This document shows positions 8,276-16,563 of a stretch of DNA of 64,000 bases, in pieces; position 1 is the first letter of the stretch, and the number at the start of each line of letters is the position of its first letter. This stretch comes from Conexibacter sp. DBS9H8 (lineage in GTDB: Bacteria > Actinomycetota > Thermoleophilia > Solirubrobacterales > Solirubrobacteraceae). Both the position numbers and the translations under genes were made by a program. The DNA lies in assembly GCF_023330685.1 (NCBI RefSeq), contig NZ_CP097128.1:1860001-1924000 (forward strand). Reading direction: 5' to 3'. The notes beneath the pieces are model-generated. The model searched no databases and was not told the origin of the DNA. It saw only the letters and a program-made list of their open reading frames with translations.

Positions 8276-8727
8276 GCGGCGGACCGCCGCCGGAAGCTGT
8301 TGAGGGCGATCTCGTCCAGCACGGCCCGCTCGGCCCGGTCGGCCTCACGACGGTGAGCGGCGAGGCTGCGGTCACGGAGACGATCGAGGGATTGGCGGCT
8401 GCGGGCAGCTTCGACGAGTCCGTCCCGTCGGCTCTCGACGACCCGCCGCTGCCCGGCGAGCGCCTCAACCCCGGAGGCGTGGATCGCCTCGGTGCGCTCG
8501 AGGTAGTTCTGGTGGGCCCGGATCGCTGCGACGTCGACGGGCCGGTCTGCGGCACCCGACAGCGCGGCGCGGGCGTCGGCGACCGCCGCTGAGGCTCCGG
8601 CGACCGTGTCTGCGGCCGCCTGTTCGGCGAGCATTGAGTCCGCGAGCGCCTGTTTGGCCTGCTCCTCGGCGCGCTCACGGAGAGCGCGGATCCGTTCCAG
8701 GCGGAAGCGGTGGGGAGAGGCGTCCAT
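8272..8727 (-). CDS. fliJ: Flagellar export protein FliJ
   Basis: The ATG at 8727 gives a 151-residue, almost entirely coiled-coil protein opening with HRFRLERIRALRERAEEQAKQALA. That matches the FliJ pattern of an amphipathic start followed by heptads. An in-frame start at 8823 would run into fliI and adds a basic segment unlike the family. FliJ is the stalk-like chaperone-escort of the FliI ATPase. It lies between fliI and fliK and overlaps fliK by four bases. FliJ proteins diverge strongly, so the name rests on position and coiled-coil character. Confidence 0.75.
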   Translation of the reverse strand: MDASPHRFRLERIRALRERAEEQAKQALADSMLAEQAAADTVAGASAAVADARAALSGAADRPVDVAAIRAHQNYLERTEAIHASGVEALAGQRRVVESRRDGLVEAARSRQSLDRLRDRSLAAHRREADRAERAVLDEIALNSFRRRSAA

Positions 8728-8777
8728 GACACTCCGGGTAGTCGGCCGTCGGCTCGCCGACTTGAGCGTCGGGGGTT

Positions 8778-10121
8778 TCATCCCTGCGGTCCGCCGCCCG
8801 CGAGTTCGGCCGCGAGCGCGCACAGTTGCGCGTCTGCCTCGTCCAGGTCGCTCGGCTCGTCGACGGACTGGCGGAGGAAGCCGTTGATCTGTGAGCTGAG
8901 TGCGACGGCGGCGTCGGTGAGCGGGTCGGTTCCGCGCACGTAGGCGCCGATCGAGATGAGATCCTGCTTGTCCCGGTAGGCGGCGAGCGCCGCCCGCAGC
9001 CGGTCACCGGCGGCCCGCAGGGACGGGTCGAGGATCTCGCTGACGAGGCGGGAGACCGAGGCGAGGACGTCAATGGCCGGGTAATGCCCCGCGTGGGCGA
9101 GGTCCCGGCTCAGCACGATGTGACCGTCGAGGATCGAGCGCACCGCGTCCGCGATCGGCTCGTTCATGTCGTCCCCGTCGACGAGCACCGTGTAGAGGCC
9201 GGTGATCGCACCCGTCGGCGCGGTCCCCGCCCGCTCAAGGAGGCGGGGGAGCAGGGCGAACACCGACGGCGTGTAGCCGCGGGTCGCCGGCGGCTCCCCG
9301 ATCGCGAGGCCGAGCTCCCGCTGGGCCATGGCGAAGCGGGTGACCGAATCCATCATCAGCATCACGTGGTGACCCTCGTCCCGGAAGAACTCGGCGATCG
9401 TCGTCGCCGTGAACGCTGCCCGAATCCGGACGAGCGCGGGCTGGTCCGAGGTCGCGACGATCACGACGGAGTTCGCGAGCGCGGGACCGAGGTCGCGCTC
9501 GATGAACTCGCGCACCTCTCGGCCCCGCTCGCCGACGAGGGCGATCACGTTGACGTCGGCGGTTGTCGACCGGGCGATCATCCCCATCAGGGAGGACTTG
9601 CCGACCCCGGATCCCGCGAAGATGCCGAGCCGCTGTCCGACGCCGCAGGGGACGAGGGTGTCCAGCGCCCGCACGCCGAGGCCGACGCGGTCGCAGATCC
9701 GTGGCCGCGTGAGCGCGTCGGGGGGGGCCGCATCGGTGCTGGCGCGTCGGCGCCCGGCCGGTGCCGGGATGCCGTCGAGTGGGCGCCCGAGACCGTCGAG
9801 AACCCGGCCGAGCAGGGCCGGGCCGACCGACACCCGAAACGGGGACCCGGTGGGTGTGACCGGGGTGCCGGGACCGATCCCGCTCAACTCGCCGAGCGGC
9901 ATCAGCAGGGTCCGGCCCGCTCGGAAGCCGACGACCTCACAGGGAATCGGGGCTCGGCGGGCGCGTCCGGAGTCCTCGCCGACGAGGCACAGTTCGCCGA
10001 TCTCCGCGGTGAGGCCGCTCACCTCGAGGATGAGGCCGATCAGGTCACTGACGCGCCCCCGACGCTGTGCGAGGTCGGAGCCACGCACAGCGGCGGTCGC
10101 CCGCTCGAGCAGCTCAGGCAT
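8778..10121 (-). CDS. fliI: Flagellum-specific ATPase FliI
   Basis: From the ATG at 10121 the protein has 447 residues, close to the usual FliI length. It carries the Walker A motif AGSGVGKSSL, the GERGREVREF segment, the Walker B region VMLMMDSVTRFAMAQRE and the GEPPATRGYTPSVF block of the F1/type III secretion ATPase family. It energises export of flagellar subunits with FliH and FliJ. The chosen start overlaps the end of fliH by eight bases; a start at 10178 would add 19 residues that do not fit. Confidence 0.95.
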   Translation of the reverse strand: MPELLERATAAVRGSDLAQRRGRVSDLIGLILEVSGLTAEIGELCLVGEDSGRARRAPIPCEVVGFRAGRTLLMPLGELSGIGPGTPVTPTGSPFRVSVGPALLGRVLDGLGRPLDGIPAPAGRRRASTDAAPPDALTRPRICDRVGLGVRALDTLVPCGVGQRLGIFAGSGVGKSSLMGMIARSTTADVNVIALVGERGREVREFIERDLGPALANSVVIVATSDQPALVRIRAAFTATTIAEFFRDEGHHVMLMMDSVTRFAMAQRELGLAIGEPPATRGYTPSVFALLPRLLERAGTAPTGAITGLYTVLVDGDDMNEPIADAVRSILDGHIVLSRDLAHAGHYPAIDVLASVSRLVSEILDPSLRAAGDRLRAALAAYRDKQDLISIGAYVRGTDPLTDAAVALSSQINGFLRQSVDEPSDLDEADAQLCALAAELAGGGPQG

Positions 10122-10746
10122 CCCGCTGGTCCGGGTCGCTCGGCTCGGGCTCGCGGAGGGCCGTCTCGACAACCTCACGGGCCCGGCGCAGCTGGGTCGC
10201 GACGGTGGCGTCGATCACCGCGTCCGCGGTCCGGACGATCACGCCCCCGCGGCCGACCCGTCGGTCGGACTGCACCTCGAGCGTCTCGATCCCCCCGAGG
10301 CCGGTCCGCAGCGTGCCGGAGTGGCTGACGACCAGTTCGAGGTCGTCGGGGTTGACGGCCACGGTCACGCGACGGCGGTCGGCGAGGCGGCGCAGCGCGG
10401 CCGCGCACACCTCGACGATCCGCTCGGGCTCGACGGCGATCGCCCCGGCCACGATCTGCTCGGCGATCGCGAGGCCGAGTTCGCCCGCCTGACCCTCAAG
10501 CTCGGCGACCGCGGTCGCCCGTTCCGTGACGAACGTGTCCGCGGCGGCGCTCAGCATTGCGAGCGCCGCGCGCGCCTCCGCCTCGAACGCCTCCCGGCCC
10601 GTCGCCTCACCCGCGGCAAATCCCTCGGCGTACGCGCGGGCCCGCACCTGCTCGGCCTCGGCCCAGGCGGCGGAGAGGACATCCTCGACCCGGTGGGGGG
10701 CCTCGCCCTCGAGCGGGGCGAACCGGTAGCGGGAGATCGTCGACAT
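10114..10746 (-). CDS. fliH: Flagellar assembly protein FliH
   Basis: The 210-residue protein has the FliH layout: a short N-terminus, an Ala/Glu-rich helical middle (AWAEAEQVRARAYAEGFAAGEATGREAFEAEA), and a C-terminal domain with LGLAIAEQIVAGAI, CAAALRRLADRRRVTVAVNPDDLELV and GGVIVRT, which resembles the FliH/V-ATPase E family. It regulates FliI. It lies between fliG and fliI, overlapping fliG by one base and fliI by eight. Confidence 0.88.
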   Translation of the reverse strand: MSTISRYRFAPLEGEAPHRVEDVLSAAWAEAEQVRARAYAEGFAAGEATGREAFEAEARAALAMLSAAADTFVTERATAVAELEGQAGELGLAIAEQIVAGAIAVEPERIVEVCAAALRRLADRRRVTVAVNPDDLELVVSHSGTLRTGLGGIETLEVQSDRRVGRGGVIVRTADAVIDATVATQLRRAREVVETALREPEPSDPDQRDA

Positions 10747-11831
10747 CAGAAGACGACGTCGGAGTCAGAGCGTGACAGCACGATCGAGCCGGCCTCCTCG
10801 AGGCGCCGCACGATCGCGACGATGCGACCCTGGGCCTCCTCGACGACACGCTTGCGCTGCGGCGGCTGGTACTCGATCTCCTCCAGCAGCATCTGGGCGC
10901 CACGTTCGGACATGTTCGAGAGGATCCGCGCCTTGACTTCCGGTGTGACCCCCCGCAGCGCGAGGGCGAGGTCCTTCTGGTCGGCTTCCCGCAGAATCAG
11001 CTGGATCGAGCGGTCCTCGAGCTTGGTGATGTCCTCGAACACGAACAGGAGGCGACGCACCTCTGCCGCGAGCTCTTCATCCGCCTCCGTGAGCGAGTCG
11101 AGGACGTTGCGCTCGGTCGGCCGGTCCGTGTGGTTGAGGATCTCTGCGAGTGACTTCACCCCGCCGGCCGCGGTGTAGTCCTGCTGGACCACCGAGGCGA
11201 GCTTGGCGCGCATCACCTCCTCCACCTGCTTGACGACATCCGGGCTCGTCTCACCCATCCGGGCGATCCGGAGCGCGATCTCAGCCTGTTCGGCCTCGGG
11301 CAGGTGCGCGAGCACCTGAGCGGCGAGGGTCGTATGAAGGTTGGCGACCACGAGGGCGACCGTCTGGGGCGCCTCGTTACGCAGGAACGTGACGATCTGC
11401 TCCGGCGGAGTCTTGCGCAGGAACTCGAACGGCCGCATCTCGATCACCGAGTTGAGCCGCCCGATGATCTCGGCGGCCCGCTCCGGGCCGATCGCCCGTT
11501 CGAGCACCTCGCGCGCGTACTCAAGGCCGCCCTGGGCGAGCGAGTCGTAGGCGATGACCGTTGCCGCGAGCTCCTCGATCACCGTGTTGGACGTTTCCGG
11601 GTCGAGGTGGCCGATCTTCGCCATCTCCAGCGACAGCGCCTCGATCTCGTCGTTGTGGAGGTGACGGAACACCTCAGCCGCCTTCTCGGGGCCGAGCGAG
11701 ACGAGCAGCACCGCCGCCTTCTTGCGTCCCCGCACGGCGACCGCCGCCGTCTTCGTGCGGGCGATCGCCGGCGCGACTTTCGCTCCGCCGTTCGCGGCGG
11801 TCTCCGGCTGCTGGTAGAGCTCGACGGCCAT
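10746..11831 (-). CDS. fliG: Flagellar motor switch protein FliG
   Basis: The 361-residue protein matches FliG along its length. The N-terminal domain has KKAAVLLVSLGPEKAAEVFRHLHNDEIEALS. The middle has the EHPQ-like region with QTVALVVANLHTTLAAQVLAHLPEA. The C-terminal torque domain has LFVFEDITKLEDRSIQLILREADQKDLALALRG, whose charged residues contact MotA. It sits on FliF and carries the C-ring. Nine bases separate it from fliF upstream. Confidence 0.96.
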   Translation of the reverse strand: MAVELYQQPETAANGGAKVAPAIARTKTAAVAVRGRKKAAVLLVSLGPEKAAEVFRHLHNDEIEALSLEMAKIGHLDPETSNTVIEELAATVIAYDSLAQGGLEYAREVLERAIGPERAAEIIGRLNSVIEMRPFEFLRKTPPEQIVTFLRNEAPQTVALVVANLHTTLAAQVLAHLPEAEQAEIALRIARMGETSPDVVKQVEEVMRAKLASVVQQDYTAAGGVKSLAEILNHTDRPTERNVLDSLTEADEELAAEVRRLLFVFEDITKLEDRSIQLILREADQKDLALALRGVTPEVKARILSNMSERGAQMLLEEIEYQPPQRKRVVEEAQGRIVAIVRRLEEAGSIVLSRSDSDVVF

Positions 11832-11840
11832 CGGCGGCGT

Positions 11841-13385
11841 CTACTCCTCGCCCATCCACATCCGCAGCTGCGCGGCGACGCGGTCGGGCTCGCGGTCGAC
11901 GAGGTCCTCGACCTGGCGCTTGGCGAGGTTGACCGGCGCGCGCAGGGCACCTGCCCGGGTTGGCGCGTCGAGCTGGTCGATGTCTATGTCCGAGATCGAC
12001 CGGGGGCCCTCGAGCTCGCGCAGCCAGGTCGGGTGCTGATGCAGCCCCGCCTCCTCCCGGCGTCGTAGCGCCCGGGTCGTGAAGAGGAGGAAGAGGAGGG
12101 CGCCGACGCCGATCACGACGTACTTGGCGTCCGACAGCATCGCCGTCGGACTCGAGGCCGGGGTGCTCACCGGGACCTTGGCGAAGCTGATCCGGCCGAC
12201 CGAGATCGTATCCCCGCGCTTGGCGTTGAACCCCGTGGCGTTCTCCACCGCCTGCTGGATCGAGGTGAGCTCGGCGGCGGGCACCGTGTTGGCGACGAGT
12301 ACCGAGACGCTCTGATGGGTGAGCTGGCCGGGCGTGATCACCGTGTGGGCGATCGTCTTGTCGACCCCCCACAGTGTCGCGTTCGTCTTGTTGGCGTACC
12401 TGGACGGGCCGCTGTTGGCCGTCGCCGCATACGAGGGGATCTGGGTCTGCGTGGTCCCGGCGCCGCCGCCCGCGGCGCCCGCGGCGCTCCCGGTGAGCGT
12501 CTCCTGGGAGGTTGTCGAGGTCAGTGGCACGCCCTTGTTCGCGTAGGTCACCGAATCCTCGGTTGTCTGGTTCGTGTTGAGCTGGGCGTTGATCTGGACC
12601 TGGGCCTTGCCGGCCCCGAGGGTGGAGGCGAGCATCGCGTCGACGCTGGCGGCCTCCTGCTGGTCGTAGGTCTGCTCGGCCTGCTGGGCGGCAAGGAGGG
12701 AACTCGACCCCGACGCGCTTGCGCTCGTCGGCCACAGCAGGTCACCGTTCTGATCGGTGATCGTCACCTTCGTCGTCGACAGCGACGGCACGCTGTCGGC
12801 GACCATCTGGGCGATCGCGCGGACGGTCGTCGGGCTCGGCTGCTGGGTCGTGTTGAGCAGGACCGCGGCGGACGCCGGTGTCGCCGAGCTTGCGAACAGC
12901 TCGGTCGAGGGGTTGGGCAGGACGAGCTGGACCTGGGTCGAGTTGACGCCCTGGAAGTTGTCGATCGCCCCGTCGAGCTGCTTCTCCAGCGCCGACTGAT
13001 AGCCGACCTGCTGCTGGAAGGTGCTCTCGCCCAGGCTCGAGCTGCCGAGGGAAAGGGTCGAGCTCGTCCCGGTGCCCGACAGGAGGCCGTTGGACGCGAG
13101 GGCGACCCGGGCCTGGGCCTGCTTGGCGGTCTCCACGGCGATCGCCGTGCCGCCGTTCTGCAGCTCGTAGGGAATGCCGGCGGTCGCCAGCGCGCTCGTG
13201 ATCTTGCCCGTCTGGGCCGGGTTGACGCCGGCGAGCACGGTCGTGTAGCTCGGCGCGGAGGCGAGGCTCATCAGCAGGTAGACGAACAGGACGCCGACCA
13301 TCGCGGCGCCGCCGACGGCGAGCCAGCCGCGCGGGGAGAGCTTGCCGGTGATCTGGGAGAGGTTGAGGTTCACGCCGGCGCTCAC
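11841..13385 (-). CDS. fliF: Flagellar MS-ring protein FliF
   Basis: The 514-residue protein starts with GTG directly after the fliE stop. It has an N-terminal membrane helix (GWLAVGGAAMVGVLFVYLLMSL), a YscJ/FliF domain (ALATAGIPYELQNGGTAIAV, then YQSALEKQLDGAIDNFQGVNSTQVQLVLP), a Ser/Thr/Gly-rich loop, a second helix (YVVIGVGALLFLLFTTRAL) and the C-terminal FliG-binding tail (EPDRVAAQLRMWMGEE). It forms the MS ring in the cytoplasmic membrane, the base on which the flagellum assembles. Confidence 0.95.
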   Translation of the reverse strand: MSAGVNLNLSQITGKLSPRGWLAVGGAAMVGVLFVYLLMSLASAPSYTTVLAGVNPAQTGKITSALATAGIPYELQNGGTAIAVETAKQAQARVALASNGLLSGTGTSSTLSLGSSSLGESTFQQQVGYQSALEKQLDGAIDNFQGVNSTQVQLVLPNPSTELFASSATPASAAVLLNTTQQPSPTTVRAIAQMVADSVPSLSTTKVTITDQNGDLLWPTSASASGSSSLLAAQQAEQTYDQQEAASVDAMLASTLGAGKAQVQINAQLNTNQTTEDSVTYANKGVPLTSTTSQETLTGSAAGAAGGGAGTTQTQIPSYAATANSGPSRYANKTNATLWGVDKTIAHTVITPGQLTHQSVSVLVANTVPAAELTSIQQAVENATGFNAKRGDTISVGRISFAKVPVSTPASSPTAMLSDAKYVVIGVGALLFLLFTTRALRRREEAGLHQHPTWLRELEGPRSISDIDIDQLDAPTRAGALRAPVNLAKRQVEDLVDREPDRVAAQLRMWMGEE

Positions 13386-13730
13386 CTACATCTGGGTGGC
13401 GAACAGGGTTTGGGCGGCCGTGTCGAGCTGGTTACGGATCTGGGCCGCGTAGTCCATCGACAGGGCCGCGTTCTCCACCGTCGTGACCACCTGGGTCGGG
13501 TTGGATGCCTGACCGTCCGCGAGCTGGGTGGCCGCAGTGGAGGCGGCGCTCTGGCTCGTATCGAGTGAGCTGATCGCGTTCGTCAGCGCTCCGGCGAAGC
13601 TGCCGGAGCCCGTGCCGCCACCCGACGTCTGTCCGGGGGCGCCGGAGCCGAGGCCGGCGACGCCCGGCACCGAGCCGACGCTCCACTCTGACGGGCCGAG
13701 GGGGCCCACACCGATCGGGGGGATGATCAC
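13386..13730 (-). CDS. fliE: Flagellar hook-basal body protein FliE
   Basis: The 114-residue protein ends with the FliE signature. SFAGALTNAISSLDTSQSAA leads into VENAALSMDYAAQIRNQLDTAAQTLFATQM, the conserved C-terminal helix that links the MS ring to the rod. The start overlaps the flgC stop by four bases (13727-13730), and its stop abuts the fliF start. The N-terminal 35 residues are Gly/Pro-rich. Confidence 0.9.
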   Translation of the reverse strand: MIIPPIGVGPLGPSEWSVGSVPGVAGLGSGAPGQTSGGGTGSGSFAGALTNAISSLDTSQSAASTAATQLADGQASNPTQVVTTVENAALSMDYAAQIRNQLDTAAQTLFATQM

Positions 13731-14209
13731 TTGAGCACTCCGAGGGTTGCCTGGTACATGGTCTTGGCGGTCTCCATCGCGGTGACGTCCGCCTGGTAGG
13801 AGTTCGATTCGTCGATCAGGTTCGTCATCTCGGTGACCGGCTGGACGTTCGGCTCGCGCACGTACCCCTGAGCGTTCGCCTGGGGGCTGGAGGGGTTGTA
13901 GACGAGCTGGTAGGGGACGTTCTCGGTGACGATCTGGGACACCTCAACCCCGCCGGCGGTGCCGCCTCCGTTGGCTCCGAGCAGCGCCTGGGCGGTCGGG
14001 CTCGTCCCGCCCGCCGCCAGCGCGGAAGAGAGCTGGCCGGCGAAGCTCGAGTCGCCGATCGCGCTCAACTCCACCGCCTGGGGCTTGTAGGGCTGGCCGT
14101 TCACGTTCGTCGTGTTCGCGTTGGCGAGGTTCTCGGTCGTCACGTCCATCGCGGTCCGCTCCGCGGTGAGGCCGCTCGCGGCGACGTTGATCGCGTCAAA
14201 GAAGCTCAC
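13727..14209 (-). CDS. flgC: Flagellar proximal rod protein FlgC
   Basis: The 160-residue protein has the rod-protein N-terminus (FFDAINVAASGLTAERTAMDVTTENLANANTT) and C-terminus (EMTNLIDESNSYQADVTAMETAKTMYQATLGVLK), and VREPNVQPVTEM, which is characteristic of FlgC. It starts with GTG, nine bases after flgB. It is part of the flgB-flgC-fliE rod cluster. Confidence 0.94.
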   Translation of the reverse strand: MSFFDAINVAASGLTAERTAMDVTTENLANANTTNVNGQPYKPQAVELSAIGDSSFAGQLSSALAAGGTSPTAQALLGANGGGTAGGVEVSQIVTENVPYQLVYNPSSPQANAQGYVREPNVQPVTEMTNLIDESNSYQADVTAMETAKTMYQATLGVLK

Positions 14210-14218
14210 GGCGATCTC

Positions 14219-14578
14219 CTAGGGTGCGCTCGTCGTGCTGATGGCGGTCTGGATGATCCCCTCGCGCGCCGCGGTGATCTGGGTCAGCTCCTGATAGAGC
14301 AGGGCGTTCTCAGCGATGTCGGTCTCGGTGAGGTCGGTGGAGACGCCGTTCCCGTTCGGGTTCACCACCTGGGCCTGGGTTGAGGGGGTGAAGCTCACCG
14401 ACGTCGGTGACTGACCGGCGGCGAGCGCCTGGGCGAGGGTTTGCTGAAAGTTGACGTCCTGAGGCTGGAAGCCGGGCGTGTCGGCGTTCGCGAGGTCGTT
14501 GGTGAGCAGCGTCTGGCGCAGCATCGATCCGTTCATCGCGGATTCGAGCGCGAGCTGGGTCGAGTCGAGGAGGCTCAC
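14219..14578 (-). CDS. flgB: Flagellar rod protein FlgB
   Basis: The 119-residue protein shows the FlgB features LRQTLLTNDLANADTPGFQPQDVNFQQTL near the N-terminus and TDIAENALLYQELTQITAAREGIIQTAI near the C-terminus. It starts with GTG at 14578 and is the first gene of the flgB-to-fliN run. A 65-base gap separates it from the HD-GYP gene upstream, so either read-through or a separate promoter there could drive it. Confidence 0.93.
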   Translation of the reverse strand: MSLLDSTQLALESAMNGSMLRQTLLTNDLANADTPGFQPQDVNFQQTLAQALAAGQSPTSVSFTPSTQAQVVNPNGNGVSTDLTETDIAENALLYQELTQITAAREGIIQTAISTTSAP

Positions 14579-14643
14579 GTCCTGCGTGATCGGCCCGGCC
14601 GGCGCCGACTTGAGGCCGGCTCTGATCTCCGCGAGCCTCGGTC

Positions 14644-15792
14644 TCAGGCGGGGACGGTCGCCGGACGGGTCGACACCCGGCCCGCGCCCGGTGACAGGGC
14701 CTCGGGCCCGGTGGCGGCACCGAGGGCGACGACCTCCTCAGCGCCGTCGAAGGTCCGCACGAGCGGGGTGTCGAAGTGCCCCTCCTCCACCGACACGACG
14801 ATCGCGCAGCGCCCGTCGGGCAGGGTGACCTCGCTCCCGGGGGGGTACGGCGGGACGACCGCGCAGAACGCGACGACGACGGCCGGGTCGAACAGCGTCC
14901 CGGCACCCTCGCGGATCACCGTGACGCCGTCCGCCGCGGGCCGGGCCGGGGCGTACACCCGCTCGGAGATGATCGCGTCGAAGGTGTCGGCGACGCCGGC
15001 GATCCGGGCCATCTCGTGGATCGCCTCCCGGGCGCGACCGTCCGGGTAGCCGCTGCCGTTCCAGCGTTCGTGGTGGCGCAGGACGACGCCCTTGACGAGC
15101 GGGCTCAGGAGATCAGTGGCGAGCAGATCGACGCCCATCCGCGGGTGCCGCCTCATCAGCGACCACTCGGCCGCGTCCAGCTTGCCCTCCTTGTGCAGGA
15201 TCGCCCGGGGGATCCCCAGCTTGCCGACGTCGTGCAACAGGAGGCCCATGCCGAGTTCGCCGAGGCGGCTGTCGATCCGGTCATACCGGCGGACCCCTTG
15301 ATGGTCGCACCATCCGTGGGTGAGCCAGTAGCGGCGGGCGACGACCAGGCCGACGGTGGCAACGTCGATCGAGTGCTGGAAGGTGTAGCCGTCGGCGGAG
15401 GCCATGTCGGCGAGGGCGAGGGACGCCGCCGGGCCGCATGACTCGAGTCGCTCGAGGATCCGGCCGACGACCTGCTGGAGGGTGAGGAGACTGTCCTCCC
15501 CGAGCGGTTCGTTGCGCTCAAAGGCCTGACGGGCGGCCCGGAAGGCGGTGGCGACCGCCTTCGTGGCGGCGATACGCGTGTCCTCGTCGAGCATCGGCTC
15601 GGGGCAGATCCCTTCGCTGATCGCATCCTCGACGTAGACGGCGTGCACCCCCAGCGCAATGAGACGATCACGCAGCCGGTCGGTGAGGCGAACCCCGCGG
15701 CGCAGCAGGGGAATACCCTGTGAGTTGCCGATCTGGACGTCCGCGCCGAGCAACGCGCCGTCCGTGACCCGCGAGGTGGGGATGAGGCGCAC
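14644..15792 (-). CDS. HD-GYP domain protein, probable cyclic di-GMP phosphodiesterase
   Basis: The 382-residue protein has an HD-GYP domain. The metal-binding HD pair is in LLLHDVGKLGIPRAILHKEG, and the GYP signature is in LRHHERWNGSGYPDG, followed by IAGVADTFDAIISERVY. The N-terminal 60 residues (GVRLTDRLRDRLIALGVHAVYVED) resemble the unnamed domain often preceding bacterial HD-GYP proteins. It lacks an obvious receiver or membrane segment. Known HD-GYP enzymes hydrolyse c-di-GMP; its place between fliT/fliS and flgB suggests local control of motility. Confidence 0.85.
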   Translation of the reverse strand: MRLIPTSRVTDGALLGADVQIGNSQGIPLLRRGVRLTDRLRDRLIALGVHAVYVEDAISEGICPEPMLDEDTRIAATKAVATAFRAARQAFERNEPLGEDSLLTLQQVVGRILERLESCGPAASLALADMASADGYTFQHSIDVATVGLVVARRYWLTHGWCDHQGVRRYDRIDSRLGELGMGLLLHDVGKLGIPRAILHKEGKLDAAEWSLMRRHPRMGVDLLATDLLSPLVKGVVLRHHERWNGSGYPDGRAREAIHEMARIAGVADTFDAIISERVYAPARPAADGVTVIREGAGTLFDPAVVVAFCAVVPPYPPGSEVTLPDGRCAIVVSVEEGHFDTPLVRTFDGAEEVVALGAATGPEALSPGAGRVSTRPATVPA

Positions 15793-15803
15793 CGCTCCCC
15801 CGC

Positions 15804-16142
15804 TCAGGCCGACGTGCTGTAGTGGGGGCCCTCACCGGCCGGGCGCGTGTAGCGTCGGGCCGCCGCCCAGGCGCGGCGGTGGGCGCTTCGGCGCGCGGCG
15901 AGCACTGTGGCGAGCCGTTCGGTCTCGATCGTCACGCGGCTGTGCAGCGCTCGGGCCCGCAACAGCCACGGCTCGGCCGCATCGGGGGCGGGGGAGGGGA
16001 GGGTCATGAGGAACTCCCCTCGGGCGACCACGGCCGCTGCGAGCTCCTCGACGCGCCCCTGGCCGGCGAGCTCGAGTTCGCGCTCGAGCAGGGTGACGAG
16101 GCGAACGTAGGGGTCGATCGGAGGGGTCGCGGGGGCCATCAC
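15804..16142 (-). CDS. Small helical protein in the FliT position
   Basis: The 112-residue protein is predicted to be mostly helical (YVRLVTLLERELELAGQGRVEELAAAVVARGEFLMTL, then RARALHSRVTIETERLATVLAARRS). It follows fliS with a four-base overlap (16139-16142). Size, helical content and position after fliS fit the export chaperone FliT, which binds FliD, but sequence conservation in that family is too low for a firm name. Confidence 0.5.
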   Translation of the reverse strand: MMAPATPPIDPYVRLVTLLERELELAGQGRVEELAAAVVARGEFLMTLPSPAPDAAEPWLLRARALHSRVTIETERLATVLAARRSAHRRAWAAARRYTRPAGEGPHYSTSA

Positions 16143-16513
16143 AGGCTGATCTGGGCCCAGGCGTCCCGCAGCGGCGCGAGGATCCGGTCGACCTGCTCGA
16201 TCTCCTCCGGGTCTCGATGCAGCCGGGCGGCGTTGAGGTGCCGGAGGGAGAAGCCGTAGATCGCCGCGAGCTGCCCGGCGAGGGTGCCGCCGTGCTCGAA
16301 GTCGAGTGACGCGTTGAGATGGTTGATGATCAGCTCGGCGCGACGGAGCTTGCGGTGGGCATCCTCGATCTGGCGGTTGCGCATCGCATGGGCCGCCTGG
16401 AGGAGGAAGCGGTGAGCTCCGTCATAGAGCATCACTAGCAGCTGCGGTTGGGAGGCGGTGAGCACCGCCGAGGTCTGATAGGCGGTGTTGGTCGCGGGGG
16501 CGAGGTAGGACAT
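16139..16513 (-). CDS. fliS: Flagellin export chaperone FliS
   Basis: The ATG at 16513 gives 124 residues of typical FliS: NTAYQTSAVLTASQPQLLVMLYDGAHRFLLQA, then KLRRAELIINHLNASLDFEHGGTLAGQLAAIYGF. FliS caps flagellin C-termini before export. An upstream in-frame start at 16855 would put 114 unrelated residues across fliD and is not credible. The flagellin gene itself is not in this window. Confidence 0.93.
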   Translation of the reverse strand: MSYLAPATNTAYQTSAVLTASQPQLLVMLYDGAHRFLLQAAHAMRNRQIEDAHRKLRRAELIINHLNASLDFEHGGTLAGQLAAIYGFSLRHLNAARLHRDPEEIEQVDRILAPLRDAWAQISL

Positions 16514-16563
16514 CGTGTCCTGAGAGATCGGTCTGGGGGGCGCGAGCTTGAGCGGATCGACGC

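Noticed and set aside
7068..8303. Long plus-strand reading frame of about 410 codons opposite fliK
   Set aside because: It is an antisense shadow caused by high GC and strong codon bias; it is Ala/Gly/Val-rich with no domain and covers a well-supported fliK.
12315..13568. Plus-strand reading frame of about 417 codons opposite fliF
   Set aside because: Arg/Gly-rich low-complexity translation with no domain, fully inside fliF/fliE on the other strand.
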